From the NCBI GenBank assembly GCA_021014945.1, contig MU266346.1:62001-126000 (forward strand): a stretch of DNA of 64,000 bases, read 5' to 3'. Below are positions 44,066-55,639 of this stretch, one piece after another. The translations under genes and the position numbers were made by a program. Below the pieces are notes generated by a model. That model was given only the letters and a program-made list of their open reading frames with translations, did not search any database and was not told where the DNA came from. The DNA is from Leucogyrophana mollusca. Taxonomy: Eukaryota > Basidiomycota > Agaricomycetes > Boletales. How positions within the stretch are numbered: the first letter of the stretch is position 1; each line of letters opens with the position of its first letter.

Positions 44066-46284
44066 ATGTCTTTCCCCCAGAGCTTGAACTTCACCACAAC
44101 ATGCGGGGTCCTGCTATCCGGGCTTTGCGCCGCGTCTTTAGTGCGGCTCGTGGTCAAAGCGCGCTCTCCGCTGTCTAGCTTGCCTCTTCCACCTGGTCCT
44201 CGCCCTTTGCCAATAGTCGGCAATGTTAAGGACGCTCCAACGTCTTTTGAGTGGTTAACGTTCGCCGCGTGGGGTAAGACGTACGGTAAGGCAGTCAGCT
44301 CTTCCATGGTGAACTCGAGCTCTGATGCCCCGAGTAAAGGCGACGTTGTTCACTTCCATGTGTTTGGGAAGTCCGTTGTTGTGCTGAATTCATTAAAGGC
44401 AGCAAAATCTGTCCTAGAGAGCCAAAGCGCGATTACATCAGATCGGCCACGTTTCGCAATGATATCTGACCTGCAAGTCCATACCCGCCAAATATTGGGA
44501 TCCTCCTGACCAATTTTATTAGGATGGGATGGAGTTGGGCATTGCAGTTCATGTCTATGGGACCTCGGTTCCGGAAGTACCGAAAGACGGTTCATCGACT
44601 CCTACACGCGCAGGCTGTGAGAAGCTATTCACCGATGATCCACGAGGGCAGTCTTGCCCTCCTCAACAGTCTTCTTGAAGATCCGGAACACTTTCAGGAT
44701 CATCTAAAACAGTAAGTAATTCTTCGGCTTGCCATCTGGTTTATCTCAATACGCACATTGATGAATGTAGTCATTCCGGCGGTCTGATGATGACGATCCT
44801 CTACGGCGAGAAAGCGGGCAGTGTACGTGACCAATACGTGCACAACGCAGACAAAGCCATCGATGGGCTGGTTCTAGCTGGAAACTTTGGAAACTATTTG
44901 GTGGATTTCTTGCCATTTCGTGCGTAGCATCGCTCACGCCATCCACTGAGCCTGTGTACAAATAAAACTTGCAGTTAAATACGTCCCCGAGTGGATGCCA
45001 GGTGCAGGTTTCAAACAGAAAGCGAGAATATGGCGGCAAGATGCTCGTAATATGATCGAGATTCCCTTTAGGCGGACGAAACAGCTATTGGTAAGCTGGC
45101 TACTTTCATAATTGCATAGATTTGACCTTGCAGTAGGACGGTGGAAGCGTCGTTCCTTCAGTCATGAGCAAGCTCGTAAACGAACAAGTCGACTCGTCGG
45201 GCGAGATTACAGACGAAGAGCTTATTATGGGTGCCATAGGAGTTTTGTACGTCGGTGAGCACTCTAGACAACAAAGCCTTGGCTTGGTTCTTACACATCT
45301 CATACTTTAAGGTGGGGGTGATACGGTAAGAGTTTGCTTTGACGCCGTTTGTGCCCTCAAGGACGGAACACCACGGCTTATATCTTCTCTAGGCGCTGTC
45401 TGCTCTCACCTCATTCGTTTTGGCGTAGGTTTAGTCCGTCCCTGCTTTTCTGGTTACTGACGCTTTGCGACGAGTAGAATGTTGCTCCATCCGGAGGCGC
45501 AGGCTCGCGCTCAGGCAGAGATATCAGAGGTCGTTGGATCACAAAGGCTCCCAGATTTTTCGGATCGTGCTGCGTTGCCATATTTCGAGTGCATAATGTT
45601 GGAAGTCCTGCGATGGAATCCTGCAGTCCCGTTGGGAGTAAGTCCATCTTCATCGTACTTTCTTGGTGGAGTCTAACGTGTGCCTTGTCAACAGGTGCCC
45701 CACCGTTGTATGGAAGACTGTAACTACAACAACTATCGCATTCCGGCAGGCGCTACAGTGCTTGCGAACCAATGGTACGTCCCCTGCGAGGGTAGATTAT
45801 ATTTTCCTTAACGGTTTACATAGGGCCATTCTGCACGACGAAGATGCATATGAGGATCCTTTGAAGTTTCGACCAGAGCGATTTTTAGATGCATCTAAGA
45901 ATGATCTGGCTATTCTTGATCCTCGCGAGGCTTCTTTCGGATTCGGAAGACGGTCAGTGCCCTTTTCCTGCAGATCCTAGACATGTGATGTAGTTATGTT
46001 TGCCCAGAGTCTGCCCAGGACGCCATTTCGCTGACGATTTGCTGTGGCTGCTGATGATACATATTATCGCAAGCTTCGAGATATCCCCTGTGCGTGACGC
46101 GGATGGCCGGTTGGTAATGCCGTCGGGTGCCTACCTCACTGGGCTCGTCACGTAGGCCCCCCGCCACTCGCCTCTCTGTTTTTTTCTAACTTCACCTCGC
46201 TTTTCTAGACACCCAGAACCATTTAAATGCACATTCACCCCTCGTTCGACAACTCTAGCTCAGTTGATACGGAGCAGGAATTGA
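44066..46284 (+). CDS. Cytochrome P450 monooxygenase (second copy)
   Basis: It starts MSFPQSLNFTTTCGVLLSG with an N-terminal membrane anchor and the hinge LPLPPGPRPLPIVGNVKD. Further blocks are SDRPRFAMISDL, MGPRFRKYRKTVHRLLH, LMMTILYGEKAG and the I-helix GGGDTALSALTSFVLAML, completed across a short intron. ExxR lies in MLEVLRWNPAVPLG, then VPHRCMEDCNYNNYRIP, PERFLDASKND, and the haem loop FGFGRRVCPGRHFADD. The C-terminus is HPEPFKCTFTPRS. All P450 hallmarks are intact. It is not a duplicate of the P450 at 25334: the two differ in nearly every block and belong to different families within basidiomycete microsomal P450s. It follows the aldehyde dehydrogenase in tandem and is a likely partner of the UbiA gene. 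Confidence 0.9.
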
Positions 46285-46909
46285 TGTAGCGCATCATGCG
46301 AATGGAGTATCGCAGTTTGTCCGGTCGCGTCTTCTTCGATATATATGTATTTCTCTTTCCCCCTGGGTGATGCTGTGCCGAAGCGAAGCCCCTACACTAA
46401 GTCCTTCACATGAATGGTCGGGTGGCATCTGTATCGGTGACCAACAGACTTCGTTTATGCCCCTACTGACCTTCGTCACCATAAACTGTTATGCACTTGG
46501 TCCAAAGCGTACTGGGTAGAATTCATGTAGAGCATTCAAGTTTAAGTGCTGTAAACTGGACAGGACATGACCAGGTTAAATACTTATCCTCACCATAGCT
46601 GATGCTATGTAGTAGTTAAACCAAGTGGCCTATACAAATCGACGGTGTCACAATTTCAGACTGACGGTCGTGGGGGAAAGATCCGTCTCCTCGGAGGTTC
46701 TGATTCTTGGGCATCGGCCATTAGCTACCAGAGCAGCAGGCGATACTCTGTTTGCTTCCCGATGTGTTACATACTCAGGGCTGACATAAGCAGTCAGTGA
46801 TTTCGATTTTCGTTCCACAAAAGGCGTTCGATCTTCAAATTCGACTCGGCATAAATCCTGAAAGCCATGGTAGCTCGGTGTACTATTCCTTCTTCCACTG
46901 TTCATCACT
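46285..46909. other. Spacer between second P450 and ACR3
   Basis: About 0.6 kb without a supported gene. A 91-codon minus-strand frame (46648-46923) overlaps the ACR3 start and has no motif. The ACR3 promoter must lie here. Confidence 0.45.
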
Positions 46910-48399
46910 ATGAAAGTCGCCAAAAACTTGGACGCACAGAGTCAGGGAAATATATCTTGCGCTCCGGATACCCCAATCCCATCCCCCGAAGCCACTAGTC
47001 CCCCTGAACTGCACGAACGCATCTTCGAGCGTCCACAAGGTGCGGTGAAGTCCCCTCCCCACTGTAGAATAATTAACTAAAGAGAATCAAGCATTATTCA
47101 CGAAACTTGCTATCCTCGACCGCTTACTGACACCATCGATACTGATATGTATGATCCTCGGCGTCCTCATCGGCGAGTTCGTCCCAGGTGTGCAGCAGGC
47201 GTTTGATACAGTACAATTCAACGGTGTATCTGTCCGTGAGTATTGCGATATTGATCACGATATATGGTGCCAATTCACTTCATACCACAGCGATCGCCGT
47301 TGGTCTCATCCTCATGATGTGGCCGATCCTCACTAAAGTTCGATACGAGGCCCTTTCACGTACCTTCTATACTAGACGCCTCTGGGTCCACGTCGGAATC
47401 AGCATAGTCTTGAACTGGATCGTCGGTCCACTCGTGATGCTCGGGGTTGCGTGGGCGACACTGCCCGACCTTCCGACATACCGTACCGGAGTTATAATGG
47501 TTGGTCTGGCGCGCTGCATTGCGATGGTCATGGTGTGGAATCAGCTCGCCGGCGGGGACACCGACTATTGCGCCATTCTGGTGGTTATCAACTCGGTCCT
47601 GCAGATGGTCCTTTATTCTCCTTATGCTGTGCTCTTCATTGATATTATAGGTGGGGGTGGGGAGGTCGGTGTACATTTGGAGTATGGGGCTATCGCGATC
47701 TCGGTCCTCATCGTGTGTTATGTGTTCCCTTTATTGTCCTGGGATTTATGTTGATGCATCCTTTTTGCAGTACCTCGGTATCCCACTGATTGCAGGCATA
47801 CTCACGCGATACTCTGTGATTCACTGCCTGTCCAAGGATTTCCTGGAGGGTCCATTTCTTCGATATTTCTCTCCGATTGCACTCCTTGGTCTGCTATATA
47901 CCATCATCGTCATGTTCGCATACCAAGGCCATCACATCGTGGAGAATATTGGGCTCGTATTCAGGGTGTTCGTCCCAATGGTGCTATACTTTGTCCTCAT
48001 GTGGTCGTCCGCGTTCGGGCTAGTATTCTGGCTGGCGAGGAGAGAAAGACGCAAGGGTCTAAACGGGGCTGACAGCATATTCGGATACGAAATGGCGGTG
48101 GTGCAGTCGTTCACGGCAGGAAGCAACAATTTCGTGGGTGCTGGCCACTATGTCCTATGTAACGTGCTCATGCGTGTTTTTTGCCGAAGGAACTCGCGAT
48201 CGCAGTTTCGATCGCTATGTATGGCGTTGGCTCAGACCAAGCTTTAGCAGCGACCATCGGTCCCCTCGTCGAGGTCCCTGTGCTTCTTGCACTCACATGG
48301 GTGGCACAGTATCTTCGTGTGCGCTTGCGCTGGGCCAGGGAGCCAGATCAGTTCGAAGAGTCCGTTGGGGCCGGGGGCAGAAAGGCAGCCGGAGGGTAA
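46910..48399 (+). CDS. ACR3: ACR3-type arsenite efflux permease
   Basis: Plasma-membrane exporter of arsenite (and sometimes antimonite) of the bile/arsenite/riboflavin transporter superfamily, with ten predicted spans. It starts MKVAKNLDAQSQG, and after a short intron shows the signature LFTKLAILDRLLTPSILI followed by MILGVLIGEFVPG. The conserved transport Cys lies in GLARCIAMVMVWNQLAGGD. A second-half repeat includes YLGIPLIAGILTR and the motif AGSNNFELAIAVSIA, which is restored exactly by the last splice. The C-terminus is hydrophilic and ends RKAAGG. The usual neighbour in bacteria, an arsenate reductase, is absent here. Detoxification of arsenic is the simplest role. Confidence 0.92.
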
Positions 48400-48922
48400 A
48401 CCTGTGGATCCGTGTTCAATTGATAAGCACTGGCAGATGATCCGGCAACTTGCTGTTGGGGAGTAGTAGTCGAAAGAGGAATAAATAAATAAATACTCGG
48501 CGAACTTAGTGCTTCGACTTCAACTTGAACGACTCATTGGTCCTTGGGTTTAGTGGTAGGCTCGGAAGTTCGTTGCAACTTGTAAGTGACAAGTGACGGT
48601 GAGTTGACAAGTGCTGTCACACTCGTGTGACAGGGGCTCACTGTTGGACCTCCCACATACATAAAATTTGCGAGGTCTGTCCGGGCCTGTCGCTGGTCAG
48701 AAATCTGGGCGAATGTCCAGGGATACCTGGCTTCCGCCACATCGGGCGACCGTCTGTTTGAATACTATCAACAGAAGGACGCGAAAGAATTGTTACAGTG
48801 CACTATCTCTATGGATCATACAAATAGCTGGGTGATTATAACAGACAGGGTAAGTATTGGTACAAGCTACGGTCCGAGACTCTACCTACAGAGTTCCATG
48901 CGTTCTATTTGAAGAAAATGCC
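48400..48922. other. Convergent 3' flank between ACR3 and the alginate-lyase-like gene
   Basis: Half a kilobase between two convergent genes, with a short (AATA)n-type run at about 48482-48495. No gene is supported. Confidence 0.45.
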
Positions 48923-50659
48923 TCACCACAACAACGCGCTCAACACCGCTACAGTTCCGAAGATGTAACCCACCGTAGCTCGGACTGCGTGCGCGCCGTC
49001 TCGAGATGGTGAGTACCCTGGTCTTGCAGCTACAAGACCAGACTCAGAGAAAGGCTGGCACCACAGGAAATATGGCGCAGAAGGATAACGTTGGTCTAAA
49101 TTCGCCAAAAACGATGCATACGACCCATTTGGATCTCCGTATTGTGAGGCGACGCCAGCGACTGGTTGGTACAACTCAGCTGGCTGCCGGTGGCCCAGTG
49201 GGTCGTCTGTCGGAGGAATTGTCATCGCAAAGTCGAGAGCTTTCTGGATACCTGCGCCTTGGGCCGAGGTATGGTTCCAGTAGTCGAGACCCAGGTAGGT
49301 GCCTATGCGTGCATTCGTCTATTACGATGATTGTGAGTGGTGAGATGAAACGAGCACAACGGGAGAGCGTACCATCATGGCAATGACATTATATGCACGG
49401 TAATGGTATGGTCGTGTTCGGCGGGCTTCCAGGGGCTGCATGAAACAGGATGTGTTATCTGCAGGCCAGATCAAGGCTGGAAGAGTTCTCGCACATACCT
49501 GTTCACCAGTAGCCGTGATTTGATTCATGTATATTGTCGCGAAATAGGTTTTGATGGTTTCTCGCGCCCCCTGATAATCATGCGCAATCATCTGGTGCGA
49601 AGCTAGTTGAGTGTAATAAAAGGATCCGTGATTGCTGTATGGTGTGTATAAGGAAAGCACCACCATGAATGAGACGAAAGTTTAACACACTTTTTCGCGA
49701 TTGCCTCTTCGAGGGCGATCCAGTATGACGTGAACCACGAAATAAATCGGTTGCACCAGTTGACCATTCCTGCGTCGAGCTCCGGTGTCCATTGAGGCGA
49801 TTGTCCATTCCGAAGTATGAGAATAGCGTTGGCAACTTTGGCCATGCATTTCAGGTCCAGCTCTCCTGTATGCGCACCCAGCTGACCCTTTCCGGGACCT
49901 CTCCGCATCTGGCTGTAAACGAGATTCGGATTCATGGCAGTAGAATTCTGCAGGAACCAGATGTTGATGAAGTTCGCGGCGTTGATGGAATAACGCGGGA
50001 TGCCAGTCATTGCCCAAGCCAGGGCGTTCATCCAGACTGCGTCGGCCATTGCATTAAAGTGTCCGGTATTGTTGATCATGCGGACATCGGGGTTAAAGAG
50101 ACCGTCACGCAGATAGTACGGGCAAGTCGACCAGACTGTTAAATCGGCCAGACACACGGTCAACACCGGAAATACCGCCCTGTAGCAGTAGGTACATGCC
50201 TTCCGGTAACGGCAGCTCTGTGGTGTTTCCGAGAGCAGCACAATTTGGCCATGAGCTGTATGGAGAATATTAGCGGGAAAATACCGTGGGGGAGATCTGG
50301 ACGTACTATGGAGACCAACTCATGTAGTCGTGAATATCCCCTGAAGGTGGCACGACGGGTTTGTCGATGACAGCTATAAGCAAAATCATGTCAGCCAGAT
50401 ATCTTTGCCGCAGCCAAGAATAAAAGCGATGCTCACTCCAAGGGCCTTCAGCGGCTAGCTGGTCTGCCCATCTCAGTATTGAGAACTGTGCTCCTCCAGT
50501 ATTCCCTGGATACTTCCTGGCGAGCATGTAGTTCGGATTAACAAACTCGTTGGCATAGCTTGTAAACGCTCTTGCTTGCGGTAAGACAGCTAGTAGTGCC
50601 CATACTGCGACAAGTAGAGAGGAAGAATAGGCGAATACCGCTGACGTTGGTCGGGACAT
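48923..50659 (-). CDS. Alginate-lyase-fold secreted protein (PF05426-like), probable GPI anchor
   Basis: Secreted enzyme of the (alpha/alpha) toroid polysaccharide-lyase type. It starts MSRPTSAVFAYSSSLLVAVW, a good signal peptide ending near LPQARA. The mature domain shows DYMSWSPYSWP, RDGLFNPDVRMINN, MADAVWMNALAWAMTG, FLQNSTAMNPNLVYSQ and, after a splice at about 49,680, the hallmark NNHGSFYYTQLASH, in which Asn and His are the usual catalytic pair of the family. The C-terminal end, GYIFGTVAVLSALLW, is a hydrophobic tail that may direct GPI anchoring. Fungi of this kind do not meet alginate on wood; glucuronan or another uronic acid polymer, including the fungus's own wall, is a more likely substrate. 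Substrate is not assignable here. Confidence 0.8.
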
Positions 50660-51121
50660 GGTCAGAGAGACTCAGGGTGATTGGTGAGCAAGGCCAGGCT
50701 AGGAGGACGAGAAAAAAACGCGCTGAGAAGACGGTGATACATATCTTACGTTGAGCGGATGCACTTGCTTTCCGCGCGGGTTTAAGCATGATGAAGAGGG
50801 ATACTGAGCAAGAGGCACGACGAGGAACAAATCTCCTTCCGCTAACCGCATGATCGCGGAGTTTCCTAATGCGGAGCTGCCCCGTTTAGGAAAGTTGTTG
50901 TGGATTCGATTCGAAGGTCGCCTTCGACTGTTCGCTCGATTAAAGTCGTCAAACTATATTATTATTAACGAGACACTAGGAGAAACATATATACGCAAAT
51001 ACCAGTGCTACATAAAAACCACGATAGAACACTGCGCACCCAAAACAAATAGCGAGTGGCCAGCACTCCACATCCGTCCTCTAACTCCCCTTCCTCTAAA
51101 ACAGAGCACGTCTTCCCGTCA
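50660..51121. other. Spacer upstream of the alginate-lyase-like gene
   Basis: About 0.46 kb holding the lyase promoter (minus strand) and the 3' flank of the Clp1-like gene, which is upstream in tandem. No gene is seen. Confidence 0.45.
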
Positions 51122-52585
51122 TTACATCAAACCCCCACCACAGTGGCCCGTCCCCATCTTCGCCTGCCAATTGACAGCTCTCACAAGCACCTCCCAATAA
51201 ACGCCAATTTCCACCCATAAATCGCGACCATAAAACCCGATCTCAGTCAGATTCTCCCGGAGGATGTTAAGTTTCATCATTGCGGCCACTAGGGTTTGCG
51301 AATCGTCACCACCACCGTGACCACGAGCGGTGTCCATCTCGGCGATCTCCTGCGCGATTGAATCGAGGGTGGCTTGAGTTGCGACTGTGGCACCGGGGAT
51401 GGTGAGCGTGGCGGTGGCGGTATTCTTTCTCAATACACCACGCCCAGCCAGAGTCATCAGGCTCTTCTTTGGTTTTAGTTTCCTTTTCGCACTTCCATCC
51501 ACTGATTCGCCTTCGCCACTCGTAGCCAATATCACGAGAGACAAAGGATGCACGAGGTCCCTCACCCATTCCGGCAGGACGCTCCGCATCAATCGGGCCT
51601 GGTTGCGCGTATGCATCCAGATAACAAGCTCCCTCCAGCCCTCCAGCCTGCTCACCCGCATGAGCACGCGTGGAAGCTCGTTCGGGAGTTTATGGGGCAA
51701 CTCCCCGACATTGGACAAGTTCGGTACGTGTAAGGCGAATAGGAGATCGTTGATTGGTAGGGAGAGCTTTGCATGGCATGTTTCAGATTCAGTGAAGAGG
51801 ACGAGGATGTGGGTGGGGAGAGAGGTCGGACGGGGAGATACGAGCCTCTCTGGGGTGCTGAGGCGTAGACTACCCCAGTTGTGTCCGTTTGTGAGGAAGC
51901 CGTTTTCCACGTTTGGAATTGGCGGCGCATCCGCCCAGCGAGAAGGTCCTCGTGTGCGCCTTGGACTTGGCAGTGCGCTAGCAGAGATAGAGCGTCGAAC
52001 TCTAGCTTTACGCCTCGATTGCGGGTGGCCGTTTCGAGCTGGAGACGGGGGCTCCGTGTCAACTTCCATTGATAGATCCTCGGTGATTCGTCTACGCTTT
52101 GAGCGATCGCTCCCGGGCCGGTGTCTGGCGTCTTTCGGCGGAGGGGTAGGAGGCAGGTCCTCTTCTTCGTTAACGTCGACGACAACCTTGGAAACAGTCA
52201 AGACGTCCTCGTGAATGTTGGTGACAGAGCGCACGAGCTTCGACGTGCGTAGCGAAACATCGCGCGTCTTGGCGTCCTTGTCAGGCTGCGTGTGAAAGAG
52301 CCAGTGGCTGCCCATTGCGATCAGCATACTGGTGTCTGAGCATAGTAGCTCAGCTACTCACGCATCTGCGCTACCAGGTGCCACACGAATCCTCAGTGCC
52401 ATCCTTATATCCTCTGCGCTTCCGCAGCCCATAAGGAGAGCCTCACGATCGGGCGCGATTTCTAGAAGGGCACCACGGTTTAGGGGGCGTTCCAGAGGGA
52501 GTCCGGACGTAACGGAAGGGTCTGGATCGGTGCTCGGGAGGAGGGTGAGCAAGGGAAGGGCACCGCGTACAATGATGGTTCGCAT
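51122..52585 (-). CDS. clp1: Clp1-like (clampless 1) protein
   Basis: Clp1 proteins are basidiomycete-specific regulators needed for clamp-cell formation in the dikaryon, acting downstream of the homeodomain mating-type genes in Coprinopsis and Ustilago. Two exons (52585-52362 and 52328-51122) give 476 residues. The first exon starts MRTIIVRGALPLLTLLPST and holds DREALLMGCG. The second has a long disordered, arginine-rich section and then the conserved C-terminal domain: LPINDLLFALHVPNL, LPRVLMRVSRLEGWRELVIW, MHTRNQARLMRSVLPEWV and LNILRENLTEIGFYGRDLW. The C-terminal blocks fit my knowledge of the Clp1 family well; I have no search to confirm it. No homeodomain or pheromone-receptor gene is in the window, so it is not next to a mating locus here. 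Confidence 0.65.
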
Positions 52586-53533
52586 GTCGTATATGATATT
52601 ACTGGAAGGAGGGGGTGGTATGTATAGGGGACAGTAAGAGATAAAGTTGAAGACACTGGACAGCGATGAGGATGGTAATGATGGAAATAAACAGGAATAT
52701 TGGAATGGATGCAGTATATGCTCAGCTTATATATCATTTGTGCCACTGTAGGTGTAGTTTCGGTGAAGCATAAATTGCATTGTCACTGTGGACTTATGGA
52801 CCAGGAGTGCCAAAAGCGTACTGGTAGCATGGTCAACTCAACAACGGCGGGCGTCAAAGGCAGCACGAGGCAGATTTCGTGTAGCGATACCATTCGCTTG
52901 GTTTCAGTGGTCTCGTCGTTGTACAGAGCTTGCCATGGAGATCGTGCCTCTGAATTGAGTGGCTCTTTAGCGCAAACGATTGAAAGGTGGTGGCAGCGGA
53001 CAACCAACTTGGTTTATTGCAGACTCCGGAAGCAATATCCGGCACACTTGCCTGAGCTCTACCACGAGTCATTTCCGAACATTACTGCCCGACTGCCATT
53101 TCTTCCCCCTGCGATATCAGGACTTCTCGTGTTGTCGGGCGCAACAGTCGCAGATTCCGTGTAACCTGGGCACTTGATAGAATTATTGCAAGACACGCCC
53201 CGGCGATCACCTATTCATGCAGAAATGTCTTGACCTATCCAGACTACCCAAAGCCCAAGGGTTCAAATCCGTGAATGTGGGTGTCATCTCTTATTTCATC
53301 GCTTCGTATCCTCAAAAAAAAATCTGGCGCAGTTGCGACACGCCACGCCGGGGTCACCTCTCCCCTTGCTCATCCGCGCAGTTCCTTACAATCCCACACA
53401 CGCCATAGATCCTTTGCATCCGGCCACGCGTCTATCTCACAGTTCTTTCCCCTCCTTCAGCTGTCCTGCTTTTGCGCTACGCGCGGTTCCAAAGGGCGCT
53501 CTTCTACGGCCTGAGGTTGAGCGTCCAAGCCCG
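52586..53533. other. Intergenic region upstream of the Clp1-like gene
   Basis: Nearly 1 kb. An ATG-led frame (52709-53164, plus) encodes about 151 residues with a hydrophobic start, but no motif or splice support was found. The Clp1 promoter must lie at the left end. Confidence 0.4.
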
Positions 53534-54770
53534 ATGAAACTCGGCAGGACGACAAGTAATAAGGAACATTCAGGAGGCAGAGCCCGAAGTGTCTCGTTAA
53601 GCTTGCTATTTGTCATATCCAAGAAGTCTACGAGTAAGCGCGCTGTCGTGCGACATCGACTATCGACAAGAATGAAGTCTGCAGTTGCACTTGTCGTCAC
53701 TCGGGGTGCGAATGCAGTGTTTTTGGACAGTGTGGAAAAGACGAATCGAACACCCGATGCTGGTACTGGCTCGCCCTCTCACACATCGCTCCCAGGGACG
53801 AGTCAAGTCGGGGCGTTGGGCAAAATCGGACGCAAGAAGAAAGACGGCACAATACCTATTGGTTCTGTTCCTCACCGGCTCTCACTCGTCTCTAGCGAGA
53901 CTCACCTGACACCTTCAGGGCTGCCATGGGTTCTCTCAGGTGCACTATCACCTTTCTGCTACATCCTCCAGCGCGATTCGATTGATATCTATTCCAGACT
54001 GGACGTATGTACTCACACCTACATTAATTGCCTACCGGATGCCCCTGCCTGAACTCGTTCTGCATGTACGTGCAGCTCTAGATAGTATTAACACGCAAGC
54101 CCACCGCCTGGAGGCTGGATGGGGAAGGGCTAGAAAACAAATGCAACCCTCGGACGAATCACCTAGGAACAAGAACAAAGAGGTATGTTTCGCATTTGAG
54201 AGTTTGTCTATGCACGTTACGAGACGATAACAGGGAGCAGTCGTACATGATCCCGCGAGTCGGCTGCGGATAGTGCCGCGCTCGCCTTCCTCCGCTTCCC
54301 CGGCCGGGCCACGAACGACCGGAATGCCACGGAGTTCTTCTTCACGTGAACTGGGTGACACCTGGCATCAAATCGGCGGTCATTTATCCCAAACAAGCGA
54401 TCTCCCTCAACCCGCATATTCTGCTCCTCAAGCACCTCCACTTCTTGTCGATCAGTTAATGCGACTCGAGGAACTAGACGGGCCCCTCGTACCAACGGAT
54501 ATACCTTCATTGCCACGACCAACGCCACGTCTCTTCTTTCCAGGTATGCCCGCGCCACCCAAGAATCAAACATCCTCTCCTCCGCCATTGTCTTCAAAGC
54601 CCATTGGCAATTCAGGTTCGCAAACACCGACGGGTCACCCTGCAAGCCTTAATCCGCTCCCCCCGAAAAGAACCCGCGTCAAAACTACGGAACGCTTATT
54701 CTCAAAGCGTCCCGTCATCATGAAGGAACTGTCAGATGGTGAGAAAAGAAGTGGGAAGGGGGACCGGTAG
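53534..54770 (+). CDS. Hypothetical Ser/Pro-rich protein
   Basis: A three-exon model starting at ATG 53534 (MKLGRTTSNKEHSGG) reads through a basic stretch, joins across introns near 54006 and 54184, and ends EKRSGKGDR at 54770. The middle exon, with ELVLHVRAALDSINTQAHRL, looks helical; the last is rich in Pro and Ser with possible SH3-type ligands (LPRPTPRLFF). No family is recognised. The introns have consensus ends and keep frame, which supports a real gene. Function is unknown. Confidence 0.45.
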
Positions 54771-55639
54771 ATCGCATATGTCGTCAACCCATCGAAATTT
54801 GCGAAGCTACGTTGAAAACTACTGCATTCGCGCACATGATAACATCACACAGATACTGTACATCAAGGGATACCCATTCACTCATAAGAACCCTAACTTC
54901 CAGATACTTTCTGGTCCGTCTATACCGCGCACTTAAGTCTCATTCAGGCTGACTCAACACCTGACATGGCATAGTCCCGACGGATCACAACTCTGGCGGC
55001 ATTCGGTGTATACTTGCTACCCTTGGCCAGGTCGCGTTTTATAGGGTCATGAAAAAACTATTACGACGACAGTGGTATGCGATTGCTTTGTGTAAACGCA
55101 GGCTCTACCGACAGTCTTCTGTCGCGGGCATCACGGCAACACGTTCCACTTTCTCCTCGAGGTTCATCTTAAGGGCCTCGAAATGTCTCTCGTCAGTGTA
55201 TGCCGTACAAACCTGTCGTCCTATACTTAGGTACGTAACACGTTTCTCGACAATCGACGAATGGTGATAGGGCAAGCACCCCCGACACTGGCAAGGTTGC
55301 ACATCGTCGCGGTTGTTGCTACCCCGGTCAGGGGCCGGCTTGAAGTTTTCGGCTCCCTGAAGCCATTTATCGTGTTAATCACGCTACCTCTTCAATTCCA
55401 TATCTGTAAGGAGTCAGTGACGGCTCCCCAGATCCCTCGACAGTGAGAATCATCTGTGCGATCCCCCGGAGAAACATCACGCTCCATCACGAAACCCATA
55501 CATACAGGTTCCGCCGCGTGATACATTAATAATTGAACACGAAGCCAACGCATGCGCAACTTTTTACTACATATCTTCAGCTCAAGGGCGCACCTCAAAA
55601 CCTCGACCATGATTGCAGGCTGTCCTACGTGACGACACA
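54771..55639. other. Intergenic region upstream of the rhodopsin-like gene
   Basis: About 0.87 kb; no gene, repeat or motif is supported. It should contain the promoter of the membrane protein gene at 55640. Confidence 0.4.

Noticed and set aside
25334..46284. The two P450 genes as a local duplication
   Set aside because: They differ in all conserved blocks outside the universal motifs, with different I-helix and haem-loop contexts, and belong to separate families.
51387..52214. 275-codon plus-strand frame opposite the Clp1-like gene
   Set aside because: It is a shadow of the GC-rich arginine/serine coding region on the other strand.
52709..53164. 151-codon ATG frame with hydrophobic start
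   Set aside because: Only the first 15 residues are hydrophobic; the rest has no pattern and there is no supporting context.
53250..53275. GGTTCAAATCC, a tRNA T-arm (B box) look-alike
   Set aside because: There is no A box or cloverleaf-forming sequence in the 75 bases before it, so it is not a tRNA gene.
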